A stretch of 5,820 nucleotides of DNA from Desulfobulbaceae bacterium UBA2775 (GCA_002352445.1 DEIL01000015.1:1-5820); one strand, 5' to 3'. Counted from the first letter of the stretch, positions 1-5,466 are shown. Numbers and translations: made by a program. The notes: generated by a model not told the origin, from the letters alone.

Positions 1-114
1 ATTGTTGTGCCACTGGACTTAGGAGAACATACCCAGAAACTTGTTGATTTCGCAATCTACATAGCAGAAAAACTGAGCGCACATATAAGCTTCATTCAGG
101 TATCTTTGGACTGA
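1..114 (+). pseudogene. Universal stress protein (UspA family), N-terminal fragment
   Basis: Frame 1 is open from the left edge to a TGA at 112-114 and gives 37 residues. They read as the first strand and helix of a Usp domain: a hydrophobic IVVPLD strand, the SEH/GEH-type turn (LGEHTQK), a helix FAIYIAEKLSA and a second strand HISFIQV. Usp proteins normally run to about 140-160 residues and end in a G-x2-G-x9-GS nucleotide-binding loop, none of which is here. The start codon lies just outside the window; homologues have only a few residues before this strand. The Usp-like reading stops at about base 102, where a different conserved protein starts in the next frame, so the gene is broken by a junction rather than by the window edge. 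Usp proteins act in cytoplasmic stress tolerance; this fragment is unlikely to function. Confidence 0.65.
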
Positions 115-202
115 TTCCTTTGCCGTCTGTAACTTTCTAGAGCTTTTTCATCAAACAGGCGAAGAGCGATACAAACAGGAAGCGTTTGCCCTTGTTGATC
201 AA

Positions 203-1183
203 GTGCATGCTGTGCTGGGAAGACATCGTGATGATGATAATCAGAACGGATGGATCAGTGGTCTTGAAAAAGAAGATGGGAAACAGCATCCTACTATCGG
301 TGGATTGAGAATAGGTAAAAAGTTTAATGAGCGACAATCCGGTGAATCTTATGATGAACATCTGGAGTGGAGTCAGGATGGACAATACTTCCACTACCTG
401 ACAAAATGGATGCACGCCCTCAACCGGGTCACCCAGGTAAGCGGCAACCTGAGATACAACCGATGGGCTCTGGAACTTGCCAAAACCGCCCATAGCAGAT
501 TTACCTATACTTCACAGACTTCACAGACAAAACAGATGTACTGGAAGATGAGCATTGATCTCTCCCGTCACCTGGTTTCCTCCATGGGCCAGCATGATGC
601 TCTCGATGGGCTGATTACCTATCTTCAATGTATGGCAACAGCAGTGGACGATCCGGGAATGTCGTCAAACCTGAACCTGGGTATGGAAATTTCAGAGGCC
701 ATGGGCATGTGTGAAGATAAGAACTGGTTTACCGATGACGCTTTGGGAGTTGGAGGTCTCCTCACCAATGCATTCAAGGTGACTCAGCTGATTATTCACA
801 GCAACCTTCAGTTGACGGACATGCTTTCTGCACTTCTGTATTCTGCCAAAGGCGGTGTGGATGTCTTTTCTCTGGCAGATACGCTGAATTCTCCGGCTGA
901 ATATCGACTAGCTTTTCGTGAACTGGGGCTTTCGATTGGGTTACACACAATTGAAAAAATGGTGCAGATGATACAACAATATCCAGAATATTTTCTAGAG
1001 CAGCCATCGCTGATTTCGCAACTTATAGACCTCTCGCCTTATCTGTCTTTAATTAAAAAAATTGGAATGTTCTGGATGACGACGACAAATCAACAAAGCG
1101 ATACCTGGATAGAACATATTGACATCAACAGCGTCATGTTAGCCACCAGCCTGGAACCAGATGGTTACCTGCTGTTGCATTAA
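203..1183 (+). CDS. Conserved uncharacterised protein, 5'-truncated; coding frame open from 89
   Basis: The frame is open from 89 (after TAA at 86-88) to TAA at 1181-1183, about 364 codons. The first usable start is GTG at 203, which has no Shine-Dalgarno and lies inside conserved-looking sequence. Residues before it (RYLWTDSFAVCNFLELF, from about 98) look like the family's own N-terminal region, so the true start has been lost. Visible features: a GRHRDDD stretch, GWISGL, GGLRIGK, then DGQYFHYLTKWMHALNRV and YWKMSIDLSRHLV, followed by helix-rich sequence with many aromatics. I recognise this as a conserved hypothetical family of proteobacteria. The helical, Trp/Tyr-rich pattern suggests an alpha/alpha toroid like six-hairpin glycosidases or epimerases, but that is inference and no catalytic residues can be named. 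The body has no internal stop, so the loss of the 5' end is recent or some translation persists. DUF6763 follows 20 bp downstream. Confidence 0.6.
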   Translation: MHAVLGRHRDDDNQNGWISGLEKEDGKQHPTIGGLRIGKKFNERQSGESYDEHLEWSQDGQYFHYLTKWMHALNRVTQVSGNLRYNRWALELAKTAHSRFTYTSQTSQTKQMYWKMSIDLSRHLVSSMGQHDALDGLITYLQCMATAVDDPGMSSNLNLGMEISEAMGMCEDKNWFTDDALGVGGLLTNAFKVTQLIIHSNLQLTDMLSALLYSAKGGVDVFSLADTLNSPAEYRLAFRELGLSIGLHTIEKMVQMIQQYPEYFLEQPSLISQLIDLSPYLSLIKKIGMFWMTTTNQQSDTWIEHIDINSVMLATSLEPDGYLLLH

Positions 1184-1203
1184 TTAATTCAAGAGGAAAA
1201 ACT

Positions 1204-1524
1204 ATGACAACTGAATGTGATCCAATTATCGGCAGCTGGTATTGTCACCTGGACAAAGGGCAACGTTTTCGTGTGGTGGCAATTGATGAGTATAAAAAGA
1301 GTGTTGAGGTGCAGAACTTCGATGGGAATCTGGATGAATATGAAATGAAAGACTGGTATCAACAAAAGATAGTGCTGTGTGAAGCGCCGGTCAACCCCTC
1401 AGGTCCACTTGATATCGGAAATATAGATGATTTAGGTACGAATATCACCGATACCAAAAGATCGGATTGGGATGAACCTTTAGATGTCTTTGAACCTCGT
1501 TCAAAGAAGGACATGAAAGAATAA
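1204..1524 (+). CDS. DUF6763 family protein
   Basis: A 106-residue acidic, soluble protein of unknown function. It shows the family pattern: PIIGSWYCHLDKGQRFRVVA near the N-terminus (residues 7-26), a central VEVQNFDGNLDEYEMKDWY segment with small beta-domain character (38-56), then EAPVNPSGPLDIGNIDDLG (64-82) and an acidic tail ending with DWDEPLDVF. The family occurs as single small proteins in gammaproteobacteria; no function is known to me. The start is ATG 1204, with AGAGGA at 1192-1197 giving a 6-7 base spacing. It lies 20 bp after the broken upstream gene on the same strand and would have been co-transcribed with it. No signal peptide, membrane segment or obvious metal site is visible. 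The basic SKKDMKE end looks like an unstructured tail. Confidence 0.8.
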   Translation: MTTECDPIIGSWYCHLDKGQRFRVVAIDEYKKSVEVQNFDGNLDEYEMKDWYQQKIVLCEAPVNPSGPLDIGNIDDLGTNITDTKRSDWDEPLDVFEPRSKKDMKE

Positions 1525-1545
1525 AAATATGTAAAACAAAGTACA

Positions 1546-1560
1546 TCATATCCCATATGA
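1546..1560. repeat. Small perfect hairpin after DUF6763
   Basis: TCATAT-ccc-ATATGA forms a 6-bp stem with a 3-base loop, 21 bp after the DUF6763 stop. It is AT-rich and not followed by a T-run, so it is at best a weak transcript end. The rest of 1525-1713 shows no gene on the + strand; it holds a T-run at 1633-1639 and then the REP-like patch. Confidence 0.25.
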
Positions 1561-1648
1561 AATTGGCCTGAAAATTGCGGATATGAAGCTTGATGCGATC
1601 CTCTAAGGCTAAATATGTCTTAATTTGCAGGTCTTTTTTACATCAAAT

Positions 1649-1680
1649 CAACTAGTTGCCTTGGTCCGACCCCGTTTCTT
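1649..1680 (-). repeat. REP-like palindromic patch (GGGGTCGGACC motif)
   Basis: A perfect 10-bp palindrome CAACTAGTTG (1649-1658) is followed by the near-palindrome GGTCcGACC (1663-1671), which on the - strand reads GGGGTCGGACC. In my recollection, GGGGTCGGACC-type motifs commonly flank IS200-like (Y1) REP-associated transposase genes in proteobacteria; this is not verified and no transposase is present here. The patch sits at the change from the AT-richer left block to the GC-richer block and directly beyond the decayed 3' end of the YbaY-MliC gene. It could be a REP remnant or simply a chance palindrome. Confidence 0.3.
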
Positions 1681-1713
1681 TAATAGTTCAAATGACGCCT
1701 CATCCCCTTTCAT

Positions 1714-2331
1714 TCACAACAACAGCCCTTCCCCTTCATATTTGACGCCTGGTGCGGGCCTGACTTGTGGAAACACCGCGTAACGACCGGACAGGTAGGA
1801 CGCAGCTTCACCAGGGCCGGTACGCACTACCAGTTCAATCCCCTGACAATCGAAGACCAGTGTCTTTCCCGCCTCTGTCGGCTGCATTCCATTTGCATGG
1901 AAACTGTCCTTGCGACGCTCGACACGGTGCACCCGGACCTCGACATCAGTTGCTGCATTTCCTCGCGTCAGGACACCGATATGTTCAGTCGTTGTCCATA
2001 ATAACTGGCCGGCCGCATCATGGATCTGTGCCTGTACTGCATAGCTCATACGTGCATCAATCACGTCAGGGTTATAGTCCAGTTGAAACGGAACAGGAAC
2101 CGTTACCGGGTTCTCGATACGCTGCTCGGCCAGTAGCGTTGCCTTGACATCGGCTCGCGAGACATCCACCAGTTTGACCATCACAATACTGCCTGGTCGT
2201 AATGCGATCCGCTCGCGATAGATTACATGACCGGTCATGCTTGCCATAGCGCCTCCACCTGATGCGCTTGCCTGTGCAGTTAAACCAGCAGCCAACAACA
2301 CAAACAATAAAAACAGTCTGAAATATTTCAT
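1714..2331 (-). CDS. Secreted YbaY-domain protein with C-terminal MliC-like domain, cut short by TGA
   Basis: The 205-residue product starts with a signal peptide (MKYFRLFLLFVLLAAGLTAQASA). It has no lipobox cysteine, so it should be periplasmic rather than a lipoprotein. Residues 31-138 read as a YbaY / type III secretion lipoprotein chaperone domain (TGHVIYRERIALRPGS, DVSRADV, PFQLDYNPDVIDARMSYAV, GVLTRGN). Residues 158-205 read as an MliC lysozyme-inhibitor domain (LVFDCQG, GRYAVFPQV, GVKYEGEG). MliC domains continue after this point with Trp then x-KGDEA. Here the codon after LLL is TGA (1714-1716), then MKGDEASFELL continues in the same frame, with the next stop at 1648-1650. The gene therefore looks cut by a TGG-to-TGA change, and the partner cysteine of the domain is missing. 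The start ATG at 2331 has AGGAT 5-6 bases upstream. It is last of four - strand envelope genes. In other bacteria MliC inhibits c-type lysozyme; activity here is doubtful. Confidence 0.75.
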   Translation of the reverse strand: MKYFRLFLLFVLLAAGLTAQASASGGGAMASMTGHVIYRERIALRPGSIVMVKLVDVSRADVKATLLAEQRIENPVTVPVPFQLDYNPDVIDARMSYAVQAQIHDAAGQLLWTTTEHIGVLTRGNAATDVEVRVHRVERRKDSFHANGMQPTEAGKTLVFDCQGIELVVRTGPGEAASYLSGRYAVFPQVRPAPGVKYEGEGLLL

Positions 2332-2437
2332 AGCAATCCTATTCAGTATTTATGCTGGCTACCCAGTGCCGGATAAAATCGCGTGTCAAGCTCGATACCC
2401 GTTAAAGCAAACAGTATCTGAATAGTGCGATGTACTA

Positions 2438-2920
2438 TTACTTCTTTTTCTTTCGGCGGAATCCTTTTAAAAAACCCGTGCCTGCCGCAGCGGCCGATGG
2501 AATTAACGCTGCCAGGTAACGCTTTGCACCCTCAGTACTCGTATTGACCCACCCGACGCTGGCATGCACCCAGTCTTCCAGCGCTGAACCACCAACTCCG
2601 AACTTTATCAGCAGCCCAACCGCAGCAATAACAAGACCGGTGATGAAGATTGTTTTTCCAAATGTCCTGCGTGCAAACCAGCCCACCAGAAACCCGCCGG
2701 TAAAACTGCCAGCCAATGCCATGATGGCGGGCGCGTAGGGTTGTAGCAGCGACAGTAGAGAACCCTGCCCCGGGTCTGTCAACCAAAGGCCAATCGCGCC
2801 AAGAAAACCGGCGGCGGAAAGCAGAAACATCTTGGATTTTGCAGCCAGTAGAAAACCTGTCAGACTGATTTCGTTATCGTCCTGCTCATTGTCACGCGAT
2901 ACCGGTTTTTTTCGTCCCAT
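2438..2920 (-). CDS. FUN14-like small membrane protein
   Basis: 160 residues. A charged, hydrophilic N-terminus (1-18) is followed by hydrophobic segments at about 31-48, 62-82 and 88-107, and the C-terminus ends RRKKKK. The middle carries Gly-rich helix packing (AGSFTGGFLVGWFARRTFGK) and the end reads ALIPSAAAAGTGFLKGFRR. Both resemble the FUN14 family, small membrane proteins of two to three helices with Gly-rich faces; bacterial members have no settled role. The basic tail fits the positive-inside rule for a cytoplasmic C-terminus. The start ATG at 2920 is preceded by GGA at a short spacing, and the stop is TAA. It lies 37 bp downstream of the short DUF4239-like gene and 106 bp upstream of the YbaY-MliC gene, all on the same strand. 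An unrelated short membrane protein remains possible. Confidence 0.6.
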   Translation of the reverse strand: MGRKKPVSRDNEQDDNEISLTGFLLAAKSKMFLLSAAGFLGAIGLWLTDPGQGSLLSLLQPYAPAIMALAGSFTGGFLVGWFARRTFGKTIFITGLVIAAVGLLIKFGVGGSALEDWVHASVGWVNTSTEGAKRYLAALIPSAAAAGTGFLKGFRRKKKK

Positions 2921-2957
2921 AGTAATTTCCTTTTTCTGTGTCTACCCCTTTCCCAGC

Positions 2958-3212
2958 CTATTTAATCTCTTCTCCTGACAGCAGGATATAGCGCCAGTAA
3001 GGATAGGATGACAATAGCAATCGACCTGTTCCCGTAAATACCCGCAGATGCCGTTCGCCGGAGAGCAGGGAATTTTGCTCTGGTTGGGTACGCACCAGCA
3101 ATCGAAAGAACGGGCGAACAAATATTGCACCCAGCCAGTTGGTACCGACGAAGAACAGGCAGACAATCGTCGCCATCGTCCCTGCGAGTAGATTACTTAG
3201 AAAATCAATCAT
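2958..3212 (-). pseudogene. Short membrane protein, likely N-terminal remnant of a DUF4239 protein
   Basis: 84 residues. The N-terminal 50 (one membrane helix at about 8-30, then NWLGAIFVRPFFRLLVRTQPEQN) resemble the start of DUF4239 / bestrophin-like membrane proteins, where WLG-x-IFVRPF-x-RL and a QPG-x-N segment precede a second helix. Those proteins are about 250 residues and continue with a GLFYGLLLGLLAV-type helix. Here the sequence after LLSGE loses any family resemblance and ends at TAG 2958-2960. The gene therefore appears to be a fragment whose 3' part was deleted or replaced. Another frame of the same stretch (about 2961-3010) can encode a short hydrophobic segment (IAIVILSLLALYPAV), which may indicate a frameshift instead. 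The ATG at 3212 has a good GGGAGGG site about 9 bases upstream, so it is probably still translated. It lies 65 bp after HdeD. Confidence 0.5.
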
Positions 3213-3277
3213 TGATGATGCCCTCCCCGGCCGCTAATTCTATAGCCAACCAACTCTCTATAATCAAGAAGAAACAT

Positions 3278-3880
3278 TTACCGGGACACTTTCCCCAGCT
3301 TGTCCACGCGCAACTTTACCCGTCGCAGTCTGAGCGCCAGAAATACCAGCAGGGCGCCGACCAGTAATGCCAGTGCCACCACCAACCAGGATATGGTCAC
3401 TGCACCGGCACCCGGCCAGACGATCAGAACCAGACCGGCCACAGCCAGTACACTACCGATTGTCATTAAAAGCCCGCGGTTGGGGTCACTGTCTTCGGCG
3501 CTACGCCCGGTCAAGAACAAATTGACACCCTGCAGCAATGCCCAGATCCCGAGAATAATCAGTAGCCATTTCACCGTCAGCCCCGGCCAGAAAAGCAAGA
3601 CAGCGCCCACCGTCATACTCACCAGGCCTGGCAGCAGATAAAACTGCATATCCCGGCCGCGGATACCGCTGACAAACCCGGTAATCCCGTCGAGCAAGGT
3701 GTAAATACCAATCAGACGAACAAGCAGACTCAGTGTCAATTGGGGCCAGATCAATGCGCTCACCCCAAGCCCAATTGCAAGCAACCCCCTTAGCATAAAA
3801 GCCCACCACACGTTACCCATTTTCCCGCTAACCCGACTCCTCAGCCCGGCCGCCACCTGTAATCGATCATGATTTGACAT
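3278..3880 (-). CDS. HdeD / DUF308 family membrane protein
   Basis: 200 residues from the chosen start, with six predicted membrane helices at about 25-44, 48-70, 80-98, 104-124, 136-155 and 162-184. Three Trp-Pro marks at 45-46, 98-99 and 155-156 end the odd-numbered helices. This threefold helix-hairpin with WP at each unit is the DUF308/HdeD signature (IWPQLTLSLLVRLIGIYTLLDG; VLLFWPGLTVKWLLIILG; IVWPGAGAVTISWLV). E. coli HdeD is an inner-membrane acid-stress protein of similar length (about 190). The frame stays open upstream to an ATG at 4018, but AAGGAGGGAG at 3887-3896 sits 9 bases before ATG 3880 and only 3 before ATG 3886, so 3880 is preferred. The basic C-terminus (RLRRVKLRVDKLGKV) should be cytoplasmic. 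It is the first gene of the - strand cluster. Confidence 0.85.
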   Translation of the reverse strand: MSNHDRLQVAAGLRSRVSGKMGNVWWAFMLRGLLAIGLGVSALIWPQLTLSLLVRLIGIYTLLDGITGFVSGIRGRDMQFYLLPGLVSMTVGAVLLFWPGLTVKWLLIILGIWALLQGVNLFLTGRSAEDSDPNRGLLMTIGSVLAVAGLVLIVWPGAGAVTISWLVVALALLVGALLVFLALRLRRVKLRVDKLGKVSR

Positions 3881-3886
3881 AATCAT

Positions 3887-3896
3887 CTCCCTCCTT
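3887..3896 (-). promoter_or_regulatory. Strong ribosome binding site that fixes the HdeD start
   Basis: On the - strand this reads AAGGAGGGAG, followed by ATGATTATG. The AGGAGG core is 9 bases from the second ATG (3880) and only 3 from the first (3886). This rules against the longer frame starting at 4018, whose extra 46 residues have no HdeD-like character. Confidence 0.7.
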
Positions 3897-4049
3897 ACTG
3901 CTGTAGTCTGGTTTAGTTCATTCAGTCTTTCAGGACGCCCTTCGCGGAAGACCTTCGAGATGGTAATATTAACGGTAAGCTCACAGGCCCGCGCGGTTTG
4001 CGAGGCCTTGTGGAGCAAGTGGTTAACTTATGGTTTACATATTTGAGTA

Positions 4050-4055
4050 ATTATA
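4050..4055 (-). promoter_or_regulatory. Possible -10 box for the HdeD cluster
   Basis: A perfect TATAAT on the - strand in an AT-rich stretch, about 170 bp upstream of the HdeD start. No good -35 lies at 16-18 bp (the best nearby match, TTGTTG, is only about 13 bp away), so this is a candidate only. It overlaps the T-rich tail of the preceding terminator-like hairpin. Confidence 0.25.
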
Positions 4056-4085
4056 AAATTTACACAACAAATTGATTGCGTAAAT
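4051..4085 (-). terminator. Terminator-like hairpin after the thioesterase gene
   Basis: Bases 4058-4067 (ATTTACACAA) pair with 4076-4085 (TTGCGTAAAT), 9 of 10 positions, around an 8-base loop. On the - strand the hairpin starts at the base after the thioesterase stop codon and is followed by TTTATAATT. The stem is AT-rich, so it would be a weak Rho-independent terminator. Confidence 0.45.
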
Positions 4086-4625
4086 CTACAATGATGCAGC
4101 AATTTCGTTATATGAATCATTGTCCTCTGTGAATTGATTTAAAAGCCAATTAGGAGGATTCTGTTCTTTGTACTCATACCCGATTGCATCAAAAATAGCT
4201 GGTACAGGAATAATTTTCTTTCTATGCCATGCCGCCAGTTTTGAGGTACCTATGGCACTGACTTCGTTATTCTGAACAAAGATATGCAGATGGTAAAACC
4301 ACTTGTCATCCCAACCAGCAAAAGACACTTTTAAACCAAAAGATGACCATAACTTCAATGGTTTTCGACAAATATACTTTTGTGATGCTGCAACAGGAGT
4401 CAATTTTCCGGAAAGAATTGGCTTAGCAAAGTTAGCGCGAGTGCATAATGCCCAACTGGAAAGTCCCATATATACCGGATATTGGAATCCACTCATTATT
4501 TTAAAACCGTCACAATCAAAAAGTCTTACTCGTAATGGCAATGTCACTTCTTCGTCAAGATTGGACAATTGACGGCGGTAATCGGTGACAAGAATTGAGG
4601 CTATTTTATACCAAACATAATACAT
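4086..4625 (-). CDS. Hotdog-fold thioesterase-like protein (4HBT family)
   Basis: 179 residues, cytoplasmic, with no signal or membrane segment. The order of segments fits the 4HBT-like thioesterase group: a basic lead-in, VRLFDCDGFKIMSG (33-46) where the family has an N-D-x-D-xx-HMNN loop, a long helix YPVYMGLSSWALCTRANFAK, a strand ASQKYICRKPLKLWSSFGLKVSF, then the diagnostic WDDKWFYHLHIF (105-116) and a final strand SAIGTSKLAAWHRKK. Known relatives act on acyl-CoA thioesters or related substrates. Here the His-Met-Asn-Asn loop is replaced by IMSG, so catalysis by the usual scheme is uncertain. The start ATG at 4625 has AAGGAGG 6-7 bases upstream. It is AT-rich like its right-hand neighbours and unlike the HdeD cluster. 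It lies 110 bp downstream of an attC-like repeat, so it may be a mobile cassette gene. Confidence 0.7.
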   Translation of the reverse strand: MYYVWYKIASILVTDYRRQLSNLDEEVTLPLRVRLFDCDGFKIMSGFQYPVYMGLSSWALCTRANFAKPILSGKLTPVAASQKYICRKPLKLWSSFGLKVSFAGWDDKWFYHLHIFVQNNEVSAIGTSKLAAWHRKKIIPVPAIFDAIGYEYKEQNPPNWLLNQFTEDNDSYNEIAASL

Positions 4626-4700
4626 ACTGAGCCTCCTTTATACTGTTAATAAATTTGAGAATTAAACATCTCATACCCTTAACCTAATAGGTCTATTTCT

Positions 4701-4734
4701 ATAACATGTTATTTTCGTTAGGTAGATACATCAA
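4701..4734 (-). promoter_or_regulatory. Candidate promoter with a 12-bp palindrome over the -10
   Basis: On the - strand, TTGATG (4734-4729), a 17-base gap and TAACAT (4711-4706) form a weak -35/-10 pair (4 of 6 matches each) about 80 bp upstream of the thioesterase start. A perfect 12-bp palindrome ATAACATGTTAT (4701-4712) covers the -10 and could be an operator for a dimeric regulator. A second small palindrome ACCTAaTAGGT lies just downstream at 4682-4692. AT-rich DNA makes both easier to get by chance. Confidence 0.3.
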
Positions 4735-4735
4735 A

Positions 4736-4867
4736 AGTTAACGTTAAGTTCAGTTGACGCTGGCACAAACAGAATTTGGCAAGTGTGACAAAGTGTCTGC
4801 AAACGATAAACTTGGCAGATGCAACAACCGAGCTGTGCCAGAGGTCAACTGGAACGTCTGGTTAGCT
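4736..4867 (-). repeat. attC-like folded recombination site (132 bp)
   Basis: Outer heptamers AGTTAAC (4736-4742) and GTTAGCT (4861-4867) pair at 6 of 7 positions. Then come 5-base non-pairing spacers on both sides (4743-4747 and 4856-4860), and an 11-bp stem GTTCAGTTGAC (4748-4758) with GTCAACTGGAAC (4844-4855), which carries one extra base on the right arm. A 1x2 internal loop and an 8-bp stem CTGGCACA / TGTGCCAG follow, and the remaining 66 bases close the structure. Integron attC sites have this order: R box, unpaired spacer, L box with an extrahelical base, variable terminal structure. Read on the - strand, the heptamers match RYYYAAC and GTTRRRY at 6 of 7. The site starts 3 bases after the DUF1330 stop codon. 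A plain MITE or hairpin repeat is the alternative. Confidence 0.55.
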
Positions 4868-4870
4868 TTT

Positions 4871-5158
4871 TTATTCCTCAAATGAAAGTAACTCCAGTTC
4901 GGCTGCTTCTTGCCTGAGAGGGATTAATGATTGGTACTCTTTAGATAAGTACCAACTGTCTAGCAATTTTATATTGGGAAAACGAATTACAACGGTATCG
5001 GTATGAGAATGGTTACCTGACAATACAGAGTTGAGTTTGCCCCTGAGGACTAATTCTGCACCCCATGGTTCTAATGTAGCAGGTACTTTATTACGATATT
5101 CATTCCATTTCTCTTCATTTTTCACTGTAATGTGCCCAACAACGTAAGCATTTTTCAT
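4871..5158 (-). CDS. DUF1330 family protein
   Basis: 95 residues covering a whole DUF1330 domain (dimeric alpha/beta barrel fold): the first strand AYVVGHITVK (4-13), the helix EKWNEYRNKVPATLEPWGAE (16-35), LVLRGKLNSVLSG, the signature TDTVVIRFPNIKLLDSWY (53-70) and SKEYQSLIPLRQEAAELEL. Family members are small cytoplasmic proteins of unsettled function, structurally close to antibiotic biosynthesis monooxygenases. The start ATG at 5158 has GGA 6 bases upstream; the stop is TAA. The gene is bracketed by two attC-like inverted repeats, 3 bp from its stop and 32 bp from its start, and no promoter of its own is evident. That is typical of an integron gene cassette, which would rely on an outside promoter. 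Confidence 0.85.
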   Translation of the reverse strand: MKNAYVVGHITVKNEEKWNEYRNKVPATLEPWGAELVLRGKLNSVLSGNHSHTDTVVIRFPNIKLLDSWYLSKEYQSLIPLRQEAAELELLSFEE

Positions 5159-5190
5159 TCTTGATCCATTGATTGTTTTTATGTCCTTGA

Positions 5191-5323
5191 AGCTAACAAG
5201 TTATTATATGGTTTCCTGATATCATCACTGCCAAAAATAACTTAGTTGTGACTTTTCAGTCCTACACTCCGTTTCTACCCGGATATCCTACATAGGCAAG
5301 TGATATCAGGAAACAGGTTATCT
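5191..5323 (-). repeat. Second attC-like folded inverted repeat (133 bp)
   Basis: Heptamers AGCTAAC (5191-5197) and GTTATCT (5317-5323) pair at 6 of 7, with the mismatch at the same place as in the repeat at 4736-4867. Inside, GTTTCCTGATATCA (5211-5224) pairs perfectly over 14 bp with TGATATCAGGAAAC (5301-5314), then TGCC (5229-5232) with GGCA (5295-5298). Unlike a textbook attC, the spacers are unequal (13 and 2 bases). The length is within 1 bp of the other repeat, and the heptamer on the gene side is AGCTAAC, the reverse complement of the one on the other side of DUF1330. An unrelated palindromic element is possible. Confidence 0.45.
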
Positions 5324-5466
5324 CCAACATATAGTATTATTAGGGTTCTTCCGACTCAAGCGTACTTTTGTCTCTGAAGCCCCGAATTGTTGAGGTTTGA
5401 AAGAGAGCTTTCTCCGATTTCAACAAATTTGGTGAGACATATAATTTTTCAAATAGTGTTCTCTTC

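Noticed and set aside
137..493. - strand frame of 118 codons
   Set aside because: It lies opposite the well-supported + strand coding sequence, has an unnatural composition and no family resemblance.
1767..2147. Open + strand frames opposite the YbaY-MliC gene
   Set aside because: The - strand reading has a signal peptide and two recognisable domains; the + strand frames have neither.
2384..2389. Perfect TTGACA on the - strand upstream of the YbaY-MliC gene
   Set aside because: No acceptable -10 at 16-18 bp (that position reads CTGGGT), so it is not called as a promoter.
2408..2437. AATAGT / ACTATT inverted repeat between the FUN14-like and YbaY-MliC genes as a terminator
   Set aside because: Only a 6-bp AT-rich stem with no T-run after it on either strand.
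3300..3641. Open + strand frame opposite HdeD (113 aa)
   Set aside because: Low-complexity Pro/Thr/Ala/Ser/Arg translation typical of the antisense of a GC-rich membrane gene; no start signal.
3881..4018. Longer HdeD reading with 46 extra N-terminal residues starting at 4018
   Set aside because: A strong ribosome binding site points to ATG 3880, the extra residues have no HdeD-like or signal character, and 200 residues suits the family.
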